A stretch of DNA of 12,242 nt, from contig DXCD01000096.1 of NCBI GenBank assembly GCA_019116185.1, positions 1 to 12,242 on the forward strand, written 5' to 3'. The notes below the pieces were generated by a model. The model ran no database searches, was not told the origin of the DNA, and saw nothing but the letters and a program-made list of their open reading frames with translations. Positions 1 through 7,423 of the stretch are shown piece after piece. Positions within the stretch are counted from its first letter, which is position 1. Every line of letters starts with the position of its first letter. A program made the position numbers and the translations under genes. The DNA comes from Candidatus Mediterraneibacter stercorigallinarum (lineage in GTDB: Bacteria > Bacillota > Clostridia > Lachnospirales > Lachnospiraceae).

Positions 1-97
1 CGTGGAGCCGGAACCTGAGCCACATCCCCGCCCGCCACGAATACGTCTTAAAATATACTACGGTTTTCGGACGTTTCATTTACCGGCCGTCTCCCCG

Positions 98-129
98 ACA
101 AATCCAGATTGAACGCACAAATCCAGATT
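98..129. repeat. Two 13-bp direct repeats just past the apgM-like gene
   Basis: The 13-mer acaaatccagatt occurs at 98-110 and again at 117-129, a 19-bp period. The second copy runs into the stop codon of the phosphoglycerate-mutase-like gene. Each copy contains the small imperfect palindrome AAATC-CA-GATT(T). The pair could be a protein-binding site or a chance duplication. I see no terminator with a T-tract in the remaining 128 bases at this edge and no convincing gene there. Confidence 0.6.
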
Positions 130-1331
130 TATCTCTCCAGCAGATGATCGATCAGCCTGTATCCTTCTTCGAGCATCTTTCCGCTCTGCTTCCCTGTTTT
201 TTCGCTATATGTGCCGCTTCCTTCTGCTGCCTTTGTGCTGTCATACAACAGATACGGAACCGGATCGGATGTATGGGTGCGCACTCTTACGGGCGTCGGG
301 TGATCCGGCAGGATGAGCATCCTGAAATCAGTGCCTGCTGCCCGGAGGGCTTCTGCCACCGGTCCGACCACCTGATCATCGATATATTCGATAGCCTTGA
401 TCTTATTCTCCGCGCTTCCCTGATGTCCCATTTCATCCGGAGCTTCTATATGTACATACACGAAGTCAAATCCGTCTTCCGTAAGCGCCTTTACCGCTGC
501 CTGTGCCTTGCCTGCATAATTTGTGTGGAGTCCGCCATTTGCGCCTTCCACGATGATATTGTGCATCCCGGCTCCCACCGCGATCCCTTTGAGCAGGTCT
601 ACTGCCGAAATCATAGCGCCTTTCACTCCGTTTTTCTCTTCAAACGAAGTCAGCGCCGGGCGTGTGCCCGCTCCCCAGAACCATGCGGAATTAGCAGGAT
701 TCTTTCCTTCTTTCCGACGCTGTACATTAATAGGATGGTCTTTTAAAATATCGTAACTTCTGACCATCATCTCCCGGAGCACCTGGTCTTTCGGCAGGTA
801 TTCCCCAATTCTCCTGGTAAGGATATCATGGGGCGCTGTCAGCTCAACAACCTTCCCCTCTTTCTGAATAAGAAGATGGCGGTAGCTTGTCCCCGTATAA
901 AAAGCATACCCTTCCCGCTCCAGTCCTTTTTTAAGCGCATCCAGCAGGACAGCAGCCTCCTCTGTGGGTATTTCCCCCGAACTGTGATCCAGGATCACCC
1001 GTTCCTCATAACTGTTTTCCTCTTCTGAAAGAGTGACAAGATTGCAGCGGAAGGACACATCTTTATCTCCCATTTCTGCCCCAATACTCAGAGCTTCAAG
1101 CGGAGACCTGCCGGAATAATATTTTTTCGGATCATAACCGATCACAGACAGATTCGCCGTGTCACTTCCGGGCGCCATGCCATCCGGCACAGTGCGGACC
1201 ATTCCGATCTCCGCCTTTTCGGCCAGACGGTCCATATTGGCTGTCCGCGCAGCTTCCAGAGGCGTTTTCCCGCCCAGCTCTTCCAGCGGTTTGTCTGCCA
1301 TTCCATCACACAAGATCACAATATATTTCAT
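129..1331 (-). CDS. ApgM-family phosphoglycerate mutase-like enzyme, candidate homoserine kinase
   Basis: This 400-residue protein belongs to the alkaline phosphatase superfamily, in the cofactor-independent phosphoglycerate mutase branch (apgM type). Visible signatures are Asp9 in the N-terminal ILCDGMAD, probable active-site Ser56 in APGSDTANLS, H294/D299/H303 in HIEAPDEMGH, D343-H344 in LPDHPTP and H353 in THTSDPVPYLL. These fit a two-metal phosphotransfer centre. The default annotation is 2,3-bisphosphoglycerate-independent phosphoglycerate mutase. However, a subfamily close to apgM has been proposed to act as homoserine kinase because it clusters with homoserine dehydrogenase and threonine synthase. 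Here the gene lies only 35 bp downstream of hom, so that role is attractive: homoserine plus ATP to O-phosphohomoserine in threonine synthesis. A GGGAGG ribosome site lies about 11 bases before the ATG. The family is certain; the substrate is inferred. Confidence 0.9.
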   Translation of the reverse strand: MKYIVILCDGMADKPLEELGGKTPLEAARTANMDRLAEKAEIGMVRTVPDGMAPGSDTANLSVIGYDPKKYYSGRSPLEALSIGAEMGDKDVSFRCNLVTLSEEENSYEERVILDHSSGEIPTEEAAVLLDALKKGLEREGYAFYTGTSYRHLLIQKEGKVVELTAPHDILTRRIGEYLPKDQVLREMMVRSYDILKDHPINVQRRKEGKNPANSAWFWGAGTRPALTSFEEKNGVKGAMISAVDLLKGIAVGAGMHNIIVEGANGGLHTNYAGKAQAAVKALTEDGFDFVYVHIEAPDEMGHQGSAENKIKAIEYIDDQVVGPVAEALRAAGTDFRMLILPDHPTPVRVRTHTSDPVPYLLYDSTKAAEGSGTYSEKTGKQSGKMLEEGYRLIDHLLER

Positions 1332-1366
1332 TTTCAGTACATCCTCCCTGCCGGATCTGTTTTCTT

Positions 1367-2584
1367 CTATTCCTCAATACGGATCATATGCAGGATTCCT
1401 CCCGCCTTTGCCGCTTTCTGTCCGTACTCGCCTTCTGTCATCTCTCCGGTGATAAAGCCGAATTCTCCTTCAACGCCGTCTGCCTCCACGATCTGCACCT
1501 CGCCAAACAGGTTCTCAACTTCTGCCTGGCGGGACTGTGCGCTGCCGGACATACGGACGAAGAACTTCCTGCTTGTATCTTCAATCGGAAGCAGTTCCAG
1601 CTTCTCATTCTTCCACATGGTCATGATATTTCTGTGGAGATGTTTCGCAGCATCCACAACATCCGCGACAACAGCGCTGGCTGTGGGCAGCTTGCCCGCG
1701 CCGCTTCCGTAGAACATGGCGTCTCCCAGCACATTGCCGTGGACAAATACAGCGTTAAACACATCGTCCACACTGCCGAGCGGATGGCTTTTGTGCAGAA
1801 GAGCCGGAGCTACAATAGCATGGAGGTGATCGCCATGCCGTTTGCTGGAAGCAAGCAGCTTGATTGTCATTCCCATTTCTTTCGCGTACAGCATATCCTC
1901 TTTTGTGATCTTGGTGATTCCTTCTGTATAAATATCTTCGAAATCCACCTGCTGTCCTGAAATGAGAGAGGAAAGGATAGCAATCTTCCGGCATGCGTCA
2001 TATCCTTCCACGTCGGCTTCCGGATTGCGTTCTGCATAACCGTTATCCTGCGCTTCTTTGAGCACCTCGTCATAGTCAGCGCCCTCGTAGAACATCTTGC
2101 TGAGCATATAGTTGGTGGTCCCGTTTAAGATTCCTGTGATCTCCTCGATCTTATCGGCTGTCAGACTGGAATTCAGGGCGCGGATGATCGGGATGCCGCC
2201 TCCTACACTCGCCTCAAAAAGGAAGTTCAATTCTCTTTCTCTTGCAATGGAGAGCAGCTCAGCCCCGTGCTTCGCAACAAGGGCTTTATTGGATGTAACA
2301 ACACTTTTGCCGGCTTCCAGGCATCTTTTTACAAAGGTGTAGGCAGGCTCGATCCCTCCCATAACCTCCACCACGATCCGGATCTCCGGATCATCGATGA
2401 TCGTATCAATATCATGGACGATCTTCTCCTGGACCGGATCTCCCGGAAAGTCTCTGATATCGAGCACATATTTAACATTGATCTCATCTCCTGCCCGTTG
2501 GTTGATGAGTTCGCCGTTGGTGTTGATCACTTCCACCACGCCTGACCCTACTGTACCATATCCCATTACTGCTATATTTACCAT
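1367..2584 (-). CDS. hom: Homoserine dehydrogenase
   Basis: This cytoplasmic enzyme reduces aspartate-semialdehyde to homoserine with NAD(P)H, at the branch to threonine and methionine. The 405-residue product opens with a Rossmann dinucleotide-binding motif (GYGTVGSG, residues 8-15). It then shows VTSNKALVAKHG (96-107), ASVGGGIPIIR (125-135), NGTTNYMLSKM (154-164) and a catalytic block with E185, D191, D196 and K200. The E/D/K spacing matches the homoserine dehydrogenase active site. Residues from about 338 to 405 look like the C-terminal ACT domain used for amino-acid feedback control. The frame is open 28 codons further upstream, but the ATG at 2584 is preferred because it has a GGAAG site 6-8 bases before it and starts directly at the conserved strand (MVNIAVMGYG). 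It lies 52 bp after prfB and 35 bp before the apgM-like gene, so co-transcription is likely. Confidence 0.96.
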   Translation of the reverse strand: MVNIAVMGYGTVGSGVVEVINTNGELINQRAGDEINVKYVLDIRDFPGDPVQEKIVHDIDTIIDDPEIRIVVEVMGGIEPAYTFVKRCLEAGKSVVTSNKALVAKHGAELLSIARERELNFLFEASVGGGIPIIRALNSSLTADKIEEITGILNGTTNYMLSKMFYEGADYDEVLKEAQDNGYAERNPEADVEGYDACRKIAILSSLISGQQVDFEDIYTEGITKITKEDMLYAKEMGMTIKLLASSKRHGDHLHAIVAPALLHKSHPLGSVDDVFNAVFVHGNVLGDAMFYGSGAGKLPTASAVVADVVDAAKHLHRNIMTMWKNEKLELLPIEDTSRKFFVRMSGSAQSRQAEVENLFGEVQIVEADGVEGEFGFITGEMTEGEYGQKAAKAGGILHMIRIEE

Positions 2585-2636
2585 CGCTCTCTTCCTTTCT
2601 GTACTTTCTTTATAGTAGCCGAAACAGGCTCCCGGC

Positions 2637-3756
2637 TTACTGCTCGGGCGCCTGTTGTGTATTTGCACTCAGATATGCATTGATAAACGGATCAATATTT
2701 CCGTCCATGACCCCGTTCACATTGCTGACCTCTGCGTTCGTCCTGTGATCCTTTACCATCGTATAGGGCTGCATCACATAGGACCTGATCTGGTTTCCGA
2801 AGTTGATGTCTCTCACCTCTCCGCGGATATCAGACATTTTCTCCGCCTGTTCCTGCTGTTTCATGAGATACAGCTTGGACTTCAGCATCTGCATCGCCTT
2901 ATCCTTGTTCATATGCTGTGAACGTTCATTCTGGCACTGCACCACGATTCCTGTTGGGAGGTGGGTGATGCGGACCGCGGATGAAGTCTTGTTGATATGC
3001 TGTCCGCCCGCGCCGCTCGAACGGTACGTATCGATTTTCAGATCATCCTCATTGATCTCAATATCAATATCTTCCTCAATATCCGGTATCACGTCGCAGG
3101 ATGCAAAGGACGTCTGACGCTTGCCTGCCGCGTTAAACGGAGAAATGCGGACAAGACGGTGCACGCCTTTTTCTGAGCGGAGATATCCATAGGCATTTTC
3201 TCCCTTCACCTCAAAGGTCACGCCTTTGATCCCTGCAACATCACCTTCCAGATAATCCAGCACTTCCACATCGTACCCTCTTTTCTCTGCCCACCGGGTA
3301 TACATGCGGTACAGCATGCCCGCCCAGTCGCAGGATTCCGTGCCGCCTGCCCCTGCATGAAGGGTCACAATGGCATTATCCCTGTCATAAGGTCCTGTCA
3401 GGAGCGTGCCGATCCGCAGTTCTTCGAACTTCTCTTCAAATGCGCTCAGTTCTTCCTCAATCTCCTGAATTGTATCCTCATCCGGTTCTTCCGCGCTCAT
3501 TTCAATGAGCAGGAGCATATCCTCATAATCCGAGTAAAGCTTTTCAATCTCTTTTACAGAATCCTGAAGGCTTTTTAATTCCTTCATGACCTGCTGGGAC
3601 ACTTCCGGGTCATCCCAGAACCCCGGTTCCTCCAGCCGTTTCTGGAGTTCTTCTACTCTTAATTTCTTTGACGCCAGGTCAAAGTGAATCCCTCAGATCT
3701 TTCAGCGGTTCTTCATAGGCTGTCAGTCTTGACTTTAATTCGTCTAATAAAACCAC
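2637..3756 (-). CDS. prfB: Peptide chain release factor 2, made by programmed +1 frameshift
   Basis: RF2 releases the finished peptide at UGA and UAA stop codons. The gene is split into 25 codons from a GTG start at 3756 to CTT at 3682, then an in-frame TGA at 3681-3679, then 347 codons in the +1 frame from GAC at 3680 to the stop at 2637. Joined, the product is 372 residues, normal for RF2. The stop-recognition tripeptide SPF falls at residues 205-207 and the catalytic GGQ at 250-252, the same numbers as in E. coli RF2. That supports both the frameshift and the chosen start. Residue 246 is Ser. The GTG start has GAGGTG 6 bases upstream; a second in-frame GTG at 3765 overlaps that site and is less likely. 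The first frame encodes VLLDELKSRLTAYEEP, typical of RF2 N-termini. It follows secA by 36 bp, a common pairing in Firmicutes. Confidence 0.96.
3678..3694 (-). promoter_or_regulatory. RF2 programmed +1 frameshift site
   Basis: On the coding strand this reads GAGGGA-TTCA-CTT-TGA-C. The purine-rich GAGGGA can pair with the 3' end of 16S rRNA. CTT is the slippery codon, TGA is the in-frame stop that RF2 itself reads, and the +1 frame continues with GAC. In the known mechanism, low RF2 lets the ribosome pause and slip, so RF2 controls its own synthesis. The internal Shine-Dalgarno (AGGG, 5 bases before CTT) is weaker than the E. coli AGGGGG placed 3 bases before CTT. Confidence 0.95.
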
Positions 3757-3792
3757 CTTATTCACCTCTTTCTTTTATATCAAATATATTTT

Positions 3793-6372
3793 TTACCCAA
3801 TCATCTTCCTGCCGCAGCACTGTTTGTATTTCTTGCCGCTTCCGCACGGGCACGGATCATTCGGATAGATCTTCTTATCCTCGCGTTTCTTCGGCGCGCG
3901 CACAGAAGTGTCATCCTTATTCGTGCCGGTCACTTTCGCGACTTCCTCTCTCTCCACCTTCTGCTCAACACGGATATTGAACAGCGTGCGGATCGTTGTC
4001 TCTGCGATCATGTTCGTCATCTCGCCGAACATGTTATAACCTGTCATCTTGTACTCTACCAGCGGATCTCTCTGTCCGTAAGCCTGGAGACCGATGCCCT
4101 GGCGGAGCTGATCCATATCATCGATATGATCCATCCATCTCGCGTCAATAACCTTCAGCAGAATCACCCGCTCGATCTCACGGATCTGCTCTGCCTCCGG
4201 GAACTCAGCCTCTTTTGCCTCATACGCCTTCACAGCACGCTCCTTCAGAAGGTGCTTCAGTTCTTTCTGGCGCATGTCCTGGCACTCTTTCACGGAAGGA
4301 AGCTCCATCATGGGGATCACATTGTGGAGATTGACATCCAGTCCTTTGATATCCCACTCTTCCGAATCAGCCTCCGGTGAAGCGAAACGGTCTGTGACAT
4401 TTTCCACATATTCTGTGATCATGTTATAGATCGTGTCACGCATGCTCTCGCCGTCAAGCACACGGCGTCTCTCTGCGTAAATGATCTCCCTCTGCTCATT
4501 CATGACCTGGTCATACTCTAAGAGGTTTTTACGGATTCCGAAGTTGTTGATCTCCAGCTTCTTCTGCGCGGTCTCAATCGCATTTGACAGCATCTTGTGC
4601 TCGATCTGCTCTCCGTCGCTGACTCCAAGGGCATTGAACACGCCCATGAGCCGTTCAGAACCGAACAGCCTGAGCAGGTCATCTTCAAGCGAGATATAGA
4701 AACGGGACTCTCCGGGATCTCCCTGACGTCCGGAACGTCCGCGCAGCTGGTTATCAATACGCCTGGACTCATGACGCTCTGTACCGATGATCTTCAGTCC
4801 GCCTGCTGCCCTTGCGTCGTCGTCCAGCTTGATATCCGTACCACGGCCTGCCATGTTGGTCGCGATCGTAACCGCGCCGTGAAGTCCGGCGTCAGCGACA
4901 ATTGCAGCCTCCTGCTCATGGTACTTTGCATTCAGCACGTTGTGTTTGATGCCTTCCTTCTTCAGCATGCCGCTCAAAAGCTCGGACACCTCGATGGTGA
5001 TCGTACCTACCAGAACCGGCTGGCCCGTTGCATGAGCTTTCTTCACTTCTTCCACAACTGCCTTGTATTTTTCTTTCTTTGTCTTATATACCGCGTCTTC
5101 AAGATCCACCCTCTGTACAGGTACATTGGTCGGAATCTCAACAACATCCATTCCATAAATATCGCGGAACTCTTTTTCCTCGGTAAGCGCGGTACCTGTC
5201 ATACCACTCTTCTTCTCGAATTTGTTGAACAGATTCTGGAACGTAATGGTTGCCAGCGTCTTGCTCTCCCTGCGCACCTGCACATGCTCCTTCGCCTCGA
5301 TCGCCTGATGGAGACCGTCAGAATACCGGCGGCCCGGCATGATACGTCCCGTAAATTCATCTACGATCATGACCTCGCCCTCAGGAGTCACCACATAATC
5401 CTGATCTTTGAACATCAGATTATGGGCGCGCAGCGCAAGGATAATATTGTGCTGGATCTCCAGGTTCTCCGGGTCAGCCAGGTTCTCAATATGGAAGAAC
5501 TGCTCCACCTTTTTGACACCGTCTTCTGTAAGGTTGATCGCTTTTTCCTTCTCATTTACAATGAAATCTCCGGTCTCCTCGATGTCCTCGCCCATGATGG
5601 CGTTCATCTTGGAGAACTCGCCGCTCGCCTCGCCTCTCTCAAGCTGGCGGGCCAGGATGTCACAAGCCTCGTAGAGCTTCGTTGACTTTCCGCTCTGTCC
5701 TGAAATAATAAGCGGTGTTCTCGCCTCGTCGATCAATACGGAGTCAACCTCATCGATGATCGCAAAATGAAGCCCTCTCTGCACGAGCTGTTCTTTGTAA
5801 ATAACCATATTGTCTCTCAGATAGTCAAATCCAAGCTCATTGTTGGTTACATAAGTGATATCACAGTCATAAGCCGCGCGGCGCTCTTTGCTATCCATGC
5901 CATTTAAGACAACACCTACCGTCAGGCCCAGAAATTCATGTACTTTTCCCATCCACTCAGCATCACGCTTCGCCAGATAATCATTGACTGTGACAATGTG
6001 CACGCCTTTTCCTTCCAGGGCATTTAAATATGCAGGAAGCGTGGATACAAGCGTCTTACCTTCTCCGGTCTTCATCTCGGCGATACGGCCCTGATGAAGA
6101 ATGATGCCGCCGATGAGCTGTACTCTGTAATGGCGCATTCCAAGACTTCTGTATGCTGCCTCTCTGACAACGGCAAATGCTTCCGGAAGAATATCATCCA
6201 GAGTCTCACCCTCACCCAGACGCTCTTTGAACTCTCTTGTCTTTCCCCTAAGTTCTTCGTCAGACAGTGCCTTCATCTCTGACTCCATCGCCTCGATCCT
6301 GTCCACGATGGGATAGATACGTTTCAGTTCGTTCTGGCTGTGGGTGCCAAAAATCTTCTCTATAATACCCAT
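3793..6372 (-). CDS. secA: Preprotein translocase ATPase SecA
   Basis: SecA is the ATPase motor that pushes unfolded secretory proteins through the SecYEG channel at the inner face of the membrane. The 859-residue product has the normal family length. It shows the Walker A region MKTGEGKT (about 100-107), Walker B IIDEVDSVLIDEARTPL (205-221), the second nucleotide-binding domain with TNMAGRGTDIKL and QLRGRSGRQGDPG, and a C-terminal zinc-binding SecB/ribosome-contact motif CPCGSGKKYKQCC with Cys at 841, 843, 852 and 853. Start choice is open. The conserved N-terminus MGIIEKIFG begins at the ATG at 6372, but the AGGAG at 6390-6386 lies 13 bases away. An in-frame TTG at 6381 would be only 4 bases from it and adds three residues (MRN). 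It is first in a likely operon with prfB, hom and the apgM-like gene. Confidence 0.97.
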   Translation of the reverse strand: MGIIEKIFGTHSQNELKRIYPIVDRIEAMESEMKALSDEELRGKTREFKERLGEGETLDDILPEAFAVVREAAYRSLGMRHYRVQLIGGIILHQGRIAEMKTGEGKTLVSTLPAYLNALEGKGVHIVTVNDYLAKRDAEWMGKVHEFLGLTVGVVLNGMDSKERRAAYDCDITYVTNNELGFDYLRDNMVIYKEQLVQRGLHFAIIDEVDSVLIDEARTPLIISGQSGKSTKLYEACDILARQLERGEASGEFSKMNAIMGEDIEETGDFIVNEKEKAINLTEDGVKKVEQFFHIENLADPENLEIQHNIILALRAHNLMFKDQDYVVTPEGEVMIVDEFTGRIMPGRRYSDGLHQAIEAKEHVQVRRESKTLATITFQNLFNKFEKKSGMTGTALTEEKEFRDIYGMDVVEIPTNVPVQRVDLEDAVYKTKKEKYKAVVEEVKKAHATGQPVLVGTITIEVSELLSGMLKKEGIKHNVLNAKYHEQEAAIVADAGLHGAVTIATNMAGRGTDIKLDDDARAAGGLKIIGTERHESRRIDNQLRGRSGRQGDPGESRFYISLEDDLLRLFGSERLMGVFNALGVSDGEQIEHKMLSNAIETAQKKLEINNFGIRKNLLEYDQVMNEQREIIYAERRRVLDGESMRDTIYNMITEYVENVTDRFASPEADSEEWDIKGLDVNLHNVIPMMELPSVKECQDMRQKELKHLLKERAVKAYEAKEAEFPEAEQIREIERVILLKVIDARWMDHIDDMDQLRQGIGLQAYGQRDPLVEYKMTGYNMFGEMTNMIAETTIRTLFNIRVEQKVEREEVAKVTGTNKDDTSVRAPKKREDKKIYPNDPCPCGSGKKYKQCCGRKMIG

Positions 6373-6402
6373 ATTCCGCAATTAACTCCTTGTATAAATC
6401 TA

Positions 6403-6425
6403 GCGCCGGGACGAATCTCCGACGC
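6403..6425 (-). other. GC-rich hairpin in the secA 5' leader
   Basis: On the coding strand GCGTCGG (6425-6419) can pair with CCGGCGC (6409-6403), giving 7 bp with one G-U pair and a 9-base loop. It lies between the predicted secA transcription start (about 6432) and the AGGAG site. It could protect the 5' end of the mRNA or affect loading. No regulatory class is recognised. Confidence 0.45.
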
Positions 6426-6438
6426 CGCTCCGTTTTCC

Positions 6439-6467
6439 ATTTTAACACTAACCGGTGGGTAATTCAA
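6439..6467 (-). promoter_or_regulatory. Predicted housekeeping promoter for the secA unit
   Basis: On the minus strand TTGAAT (6467-6462) is followed by a 17-base spacer and TAAAAT (6444-6439). The spacer ends in TGT, making an extended -10 (TGtTAAAAT). The -10 matches the consensus at 5 of 6 bases and the -35 at 4 of 6. Transcription would start near 6432, about 60 bases before the secA start codon. This is the best promoter candidate in the window and falls in one of its longest gaps (6373-6543). Confidence 0.7.
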
Positions 6468-6500
6468 CCAATTCATAACTTGTTTACAATTTCGGGGCAG

Positions 6501-6536
6501 CAGTTCAGTTATGGAAATGTTCCGGAAGCTGAACCG
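6501..6536 (-). other. Inverted repeat after hisA
   Basis: On the minus strand CGGTTCAG (6536-6529) can pair with CTGAACTG (6508-6501), 8 bp with one wobble, around a 20-base loop that holds the small palindrome TTCCGGAA. It begins only 7 bases after the hisA stop. No T-tract follows, so it is not a standard intrinsic terminator. It may be a weak terminator, an mRNA 3' end stabiliser or chance. Confidence 0.35.
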
Positions 6537-6543
6537 ATACATT

Positions 6544-7311
6544 TCAGAGCCGCCTCACCACTTCATACGGAATATCTCCGCCAAAAAGGTCCAGCGCGCT
6601 GCCGATCGTAAAGTCCACTCTGCCGCCGCTTGCTTCCCGGAACCGCTCCAGGTCTTCCAGAGTCCCGATCCCTCCTGCATAGGTAATTGGGATTCCTGCC
6701 CATTTTCCAAGCATATGTACAAGTTCTCCTTCCATTCCCGAGCGTTTTCCTTCCACGTCCACCCCATGAATCAGGAACTCATCACAATATCCTGACAGTT
6801 CTGCAAGTATCCCGCTATCTAAACTTACTTCCGTAAATTTCTGCCACCGGTCGGTCACCACATAGTACGCTCCATCCTTTTTCCGGCAGCTTAAGTCAAG
6901 GACAATGTGCTCCTTGCCCACCGCGGACACCAGTCTCTCCATGTTTTCCCTGCGGAAAATCCCATCCCGGAACACGTAGGAAGTAACGATCACATGGCTT
7001 GCCCCTGCATCCAGATATTCCTCCGCGTTTTCAGCGGTAATCCCCCCGCCGATCTGCATCCCCCCCGGATAGACGCCAAGGGCCGACAGGGCCTGTTCTC
7101 TTGTTGCCTCATAATAATCTGAACCGGCAGGATTCAGCAGAATAATATGTCCGCCTTTGAGCCCGTCTCTTTTATATAACTCCGCATAATAATCCGCCCC
7201 CAGCTCTGATGAAAAATTTGTCCGGGCGCTGTCCCCTTTATCCCGCAGGCTTCCTCCCACGATCTGTTTTACTTTGCCGTTATGTATATCAATGCAGGGT
7301 CTGAAACGCAT
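6544..7311 (-). CDS. hisA: HisA isomerase of the eukaryotic HIS6 type
   Basis: This 255-residue (beta/alpha)8-barrel enzyme isomerises ProFAR to PRFAR, the fourth step of histidine synthesis. The sequence resembles yeast His6p more than the usual bacterial HisA. Shared blocks include CIDIHNGKVKQIVGG (6-20), HVIVTSYVF (106-114), LDLSCRKKDG (138-147), FLIHGVDVEG (179-188) and GSALDLFGG (237-245). Likely catalytic Asp residues are D8 and D139. Phosphate-binding glycines lie at GGG 88-90 and AGG 212-214. The start has AAGGAG 8 bases upstream. No other his gene is nearby: the flanks are a lipoprotein gene and secA. So it is an orphan whose partners must lie elsewhere. The enzyme family is clear from remembered His6p motifs; the activity has not been tested here. 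Confidence 0.92.
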   Translation of the reverse strand: MRFRPCIDIHNGKVKQIVGGSLRDKGDSARTNFSSELGADYYAELYKRDGLKGGHIILLNPAGSDYYEATREQALSALGVYPGGMQIGGGITAENAEEYLDAGASHVIVTSYVFRDGIFRRENMERLVSAVGKEHIVLDLSCRKKDGAYYVVTDRWQKFTEVSLDSGILAELSGYCDEFLIHGVDVEGKRSGMEGELVHMLGKWAGIPITYAGGIGTLEDLERFREASGGRVDFTIGSALDLFGGDIPYEVVRRL

Positions 7312-7338
7312 CCTGCCATCTCCTTTCTCTGTTTCATA

Positions 7339-7384
7339 ATGACTGCCGCAGAGCGGGAGCTTTCCGCGGCCCTGCGGCAGTCAT
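7339..7384 (-). other. Strong hairpin between the lipoprotein gene and hisA
   Basis: Perfect 13-bp arms, atgactgccgcag at 7339-7351 and its complement at 7372-7384, enclose 20 bases. Within these a further GCGG/CCGC stem can form on the minus strand. The structure ends 27 bases before the hisA start codon, close to its ribosome site. On the minus strand the following bases are TATGAAAC, not a T-tract, so it does not look like a simple intrinsic terminator. It could be a processing or stability element, or a partial block to read-through into hisA. Confidence 0.6.
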
Positions 7385-7394
7385 TTATCCTCTC

Positions 7395-7418
7395 AAAAAA
7401 CCTCAGCGGCTTTCCGGT
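7395..7418 (-). terminator. Possible weak terminator after the lipoprotein gene
   Basis: Just after the TAA at 7424, the minus strand reads TCACCGGAAAGCCGCTGA, then GG, then six T (7400-7395). The stem is short: TCA/TGA and CGG/CCG with a C-C mismatch and an AAAG loop. The T6 run favours termination, but the stem is weak. The larger hairpin at 7339-7384 follows directly. Confidence 0.35.
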
Positions 7419-7423
7419 GACTT

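Noticed and set aside
1..79. Open frame on the minus strand from an ATG at 79 to the window edge (MKRPKTVVYFKTYSW...)
   Set aside because: Only 26 codons are visible, the GGAG site is about 11 bases away, and the downstream residues are rich in Arg and Trp without a recognisable pattern. A gene start here is possible but not supported.
2..112. Plus-strand frame VEPEPEPHPRPP... ending at the TGA at 110-112
   Set aside because: The Pro/Glu stretch hints at a protein tail, but the rest looks random, and the terminal codons overlap the direct repeat. Sequence to the left would be needed.
2609..2614. TATAAA -10-like box before hom
   Set aside because: No acceptable -35 lies 16-18 bases upstream, so an independent hom promoter is not supported.
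2585..2668. 28-residue N-terminal extension of homoserine dehydrogenase
   Set aside because: It overlaps the end of prfB, contains the hom ribosome site, and would precede the Rossmann strand with an Arg/Lys/Ser-rich tail not usual in the family.
2637..3602. RF2 as a 321-residue protein starting at 3602
   Set aside because: The GTG at 3602 lies inside the coding sequence; conserved RF2 residues continue upstream to the TGA and, after the frameshift, to the GTG at 3756.
4597..5685. Plus-strand open frame of 362 codons opposite secA
   Set aside because: It lies entirely antisense to well-conserved secA, has a Cys/His/Leu-rich composition typical of a shadow frame, and has no ribosome site or known motif.
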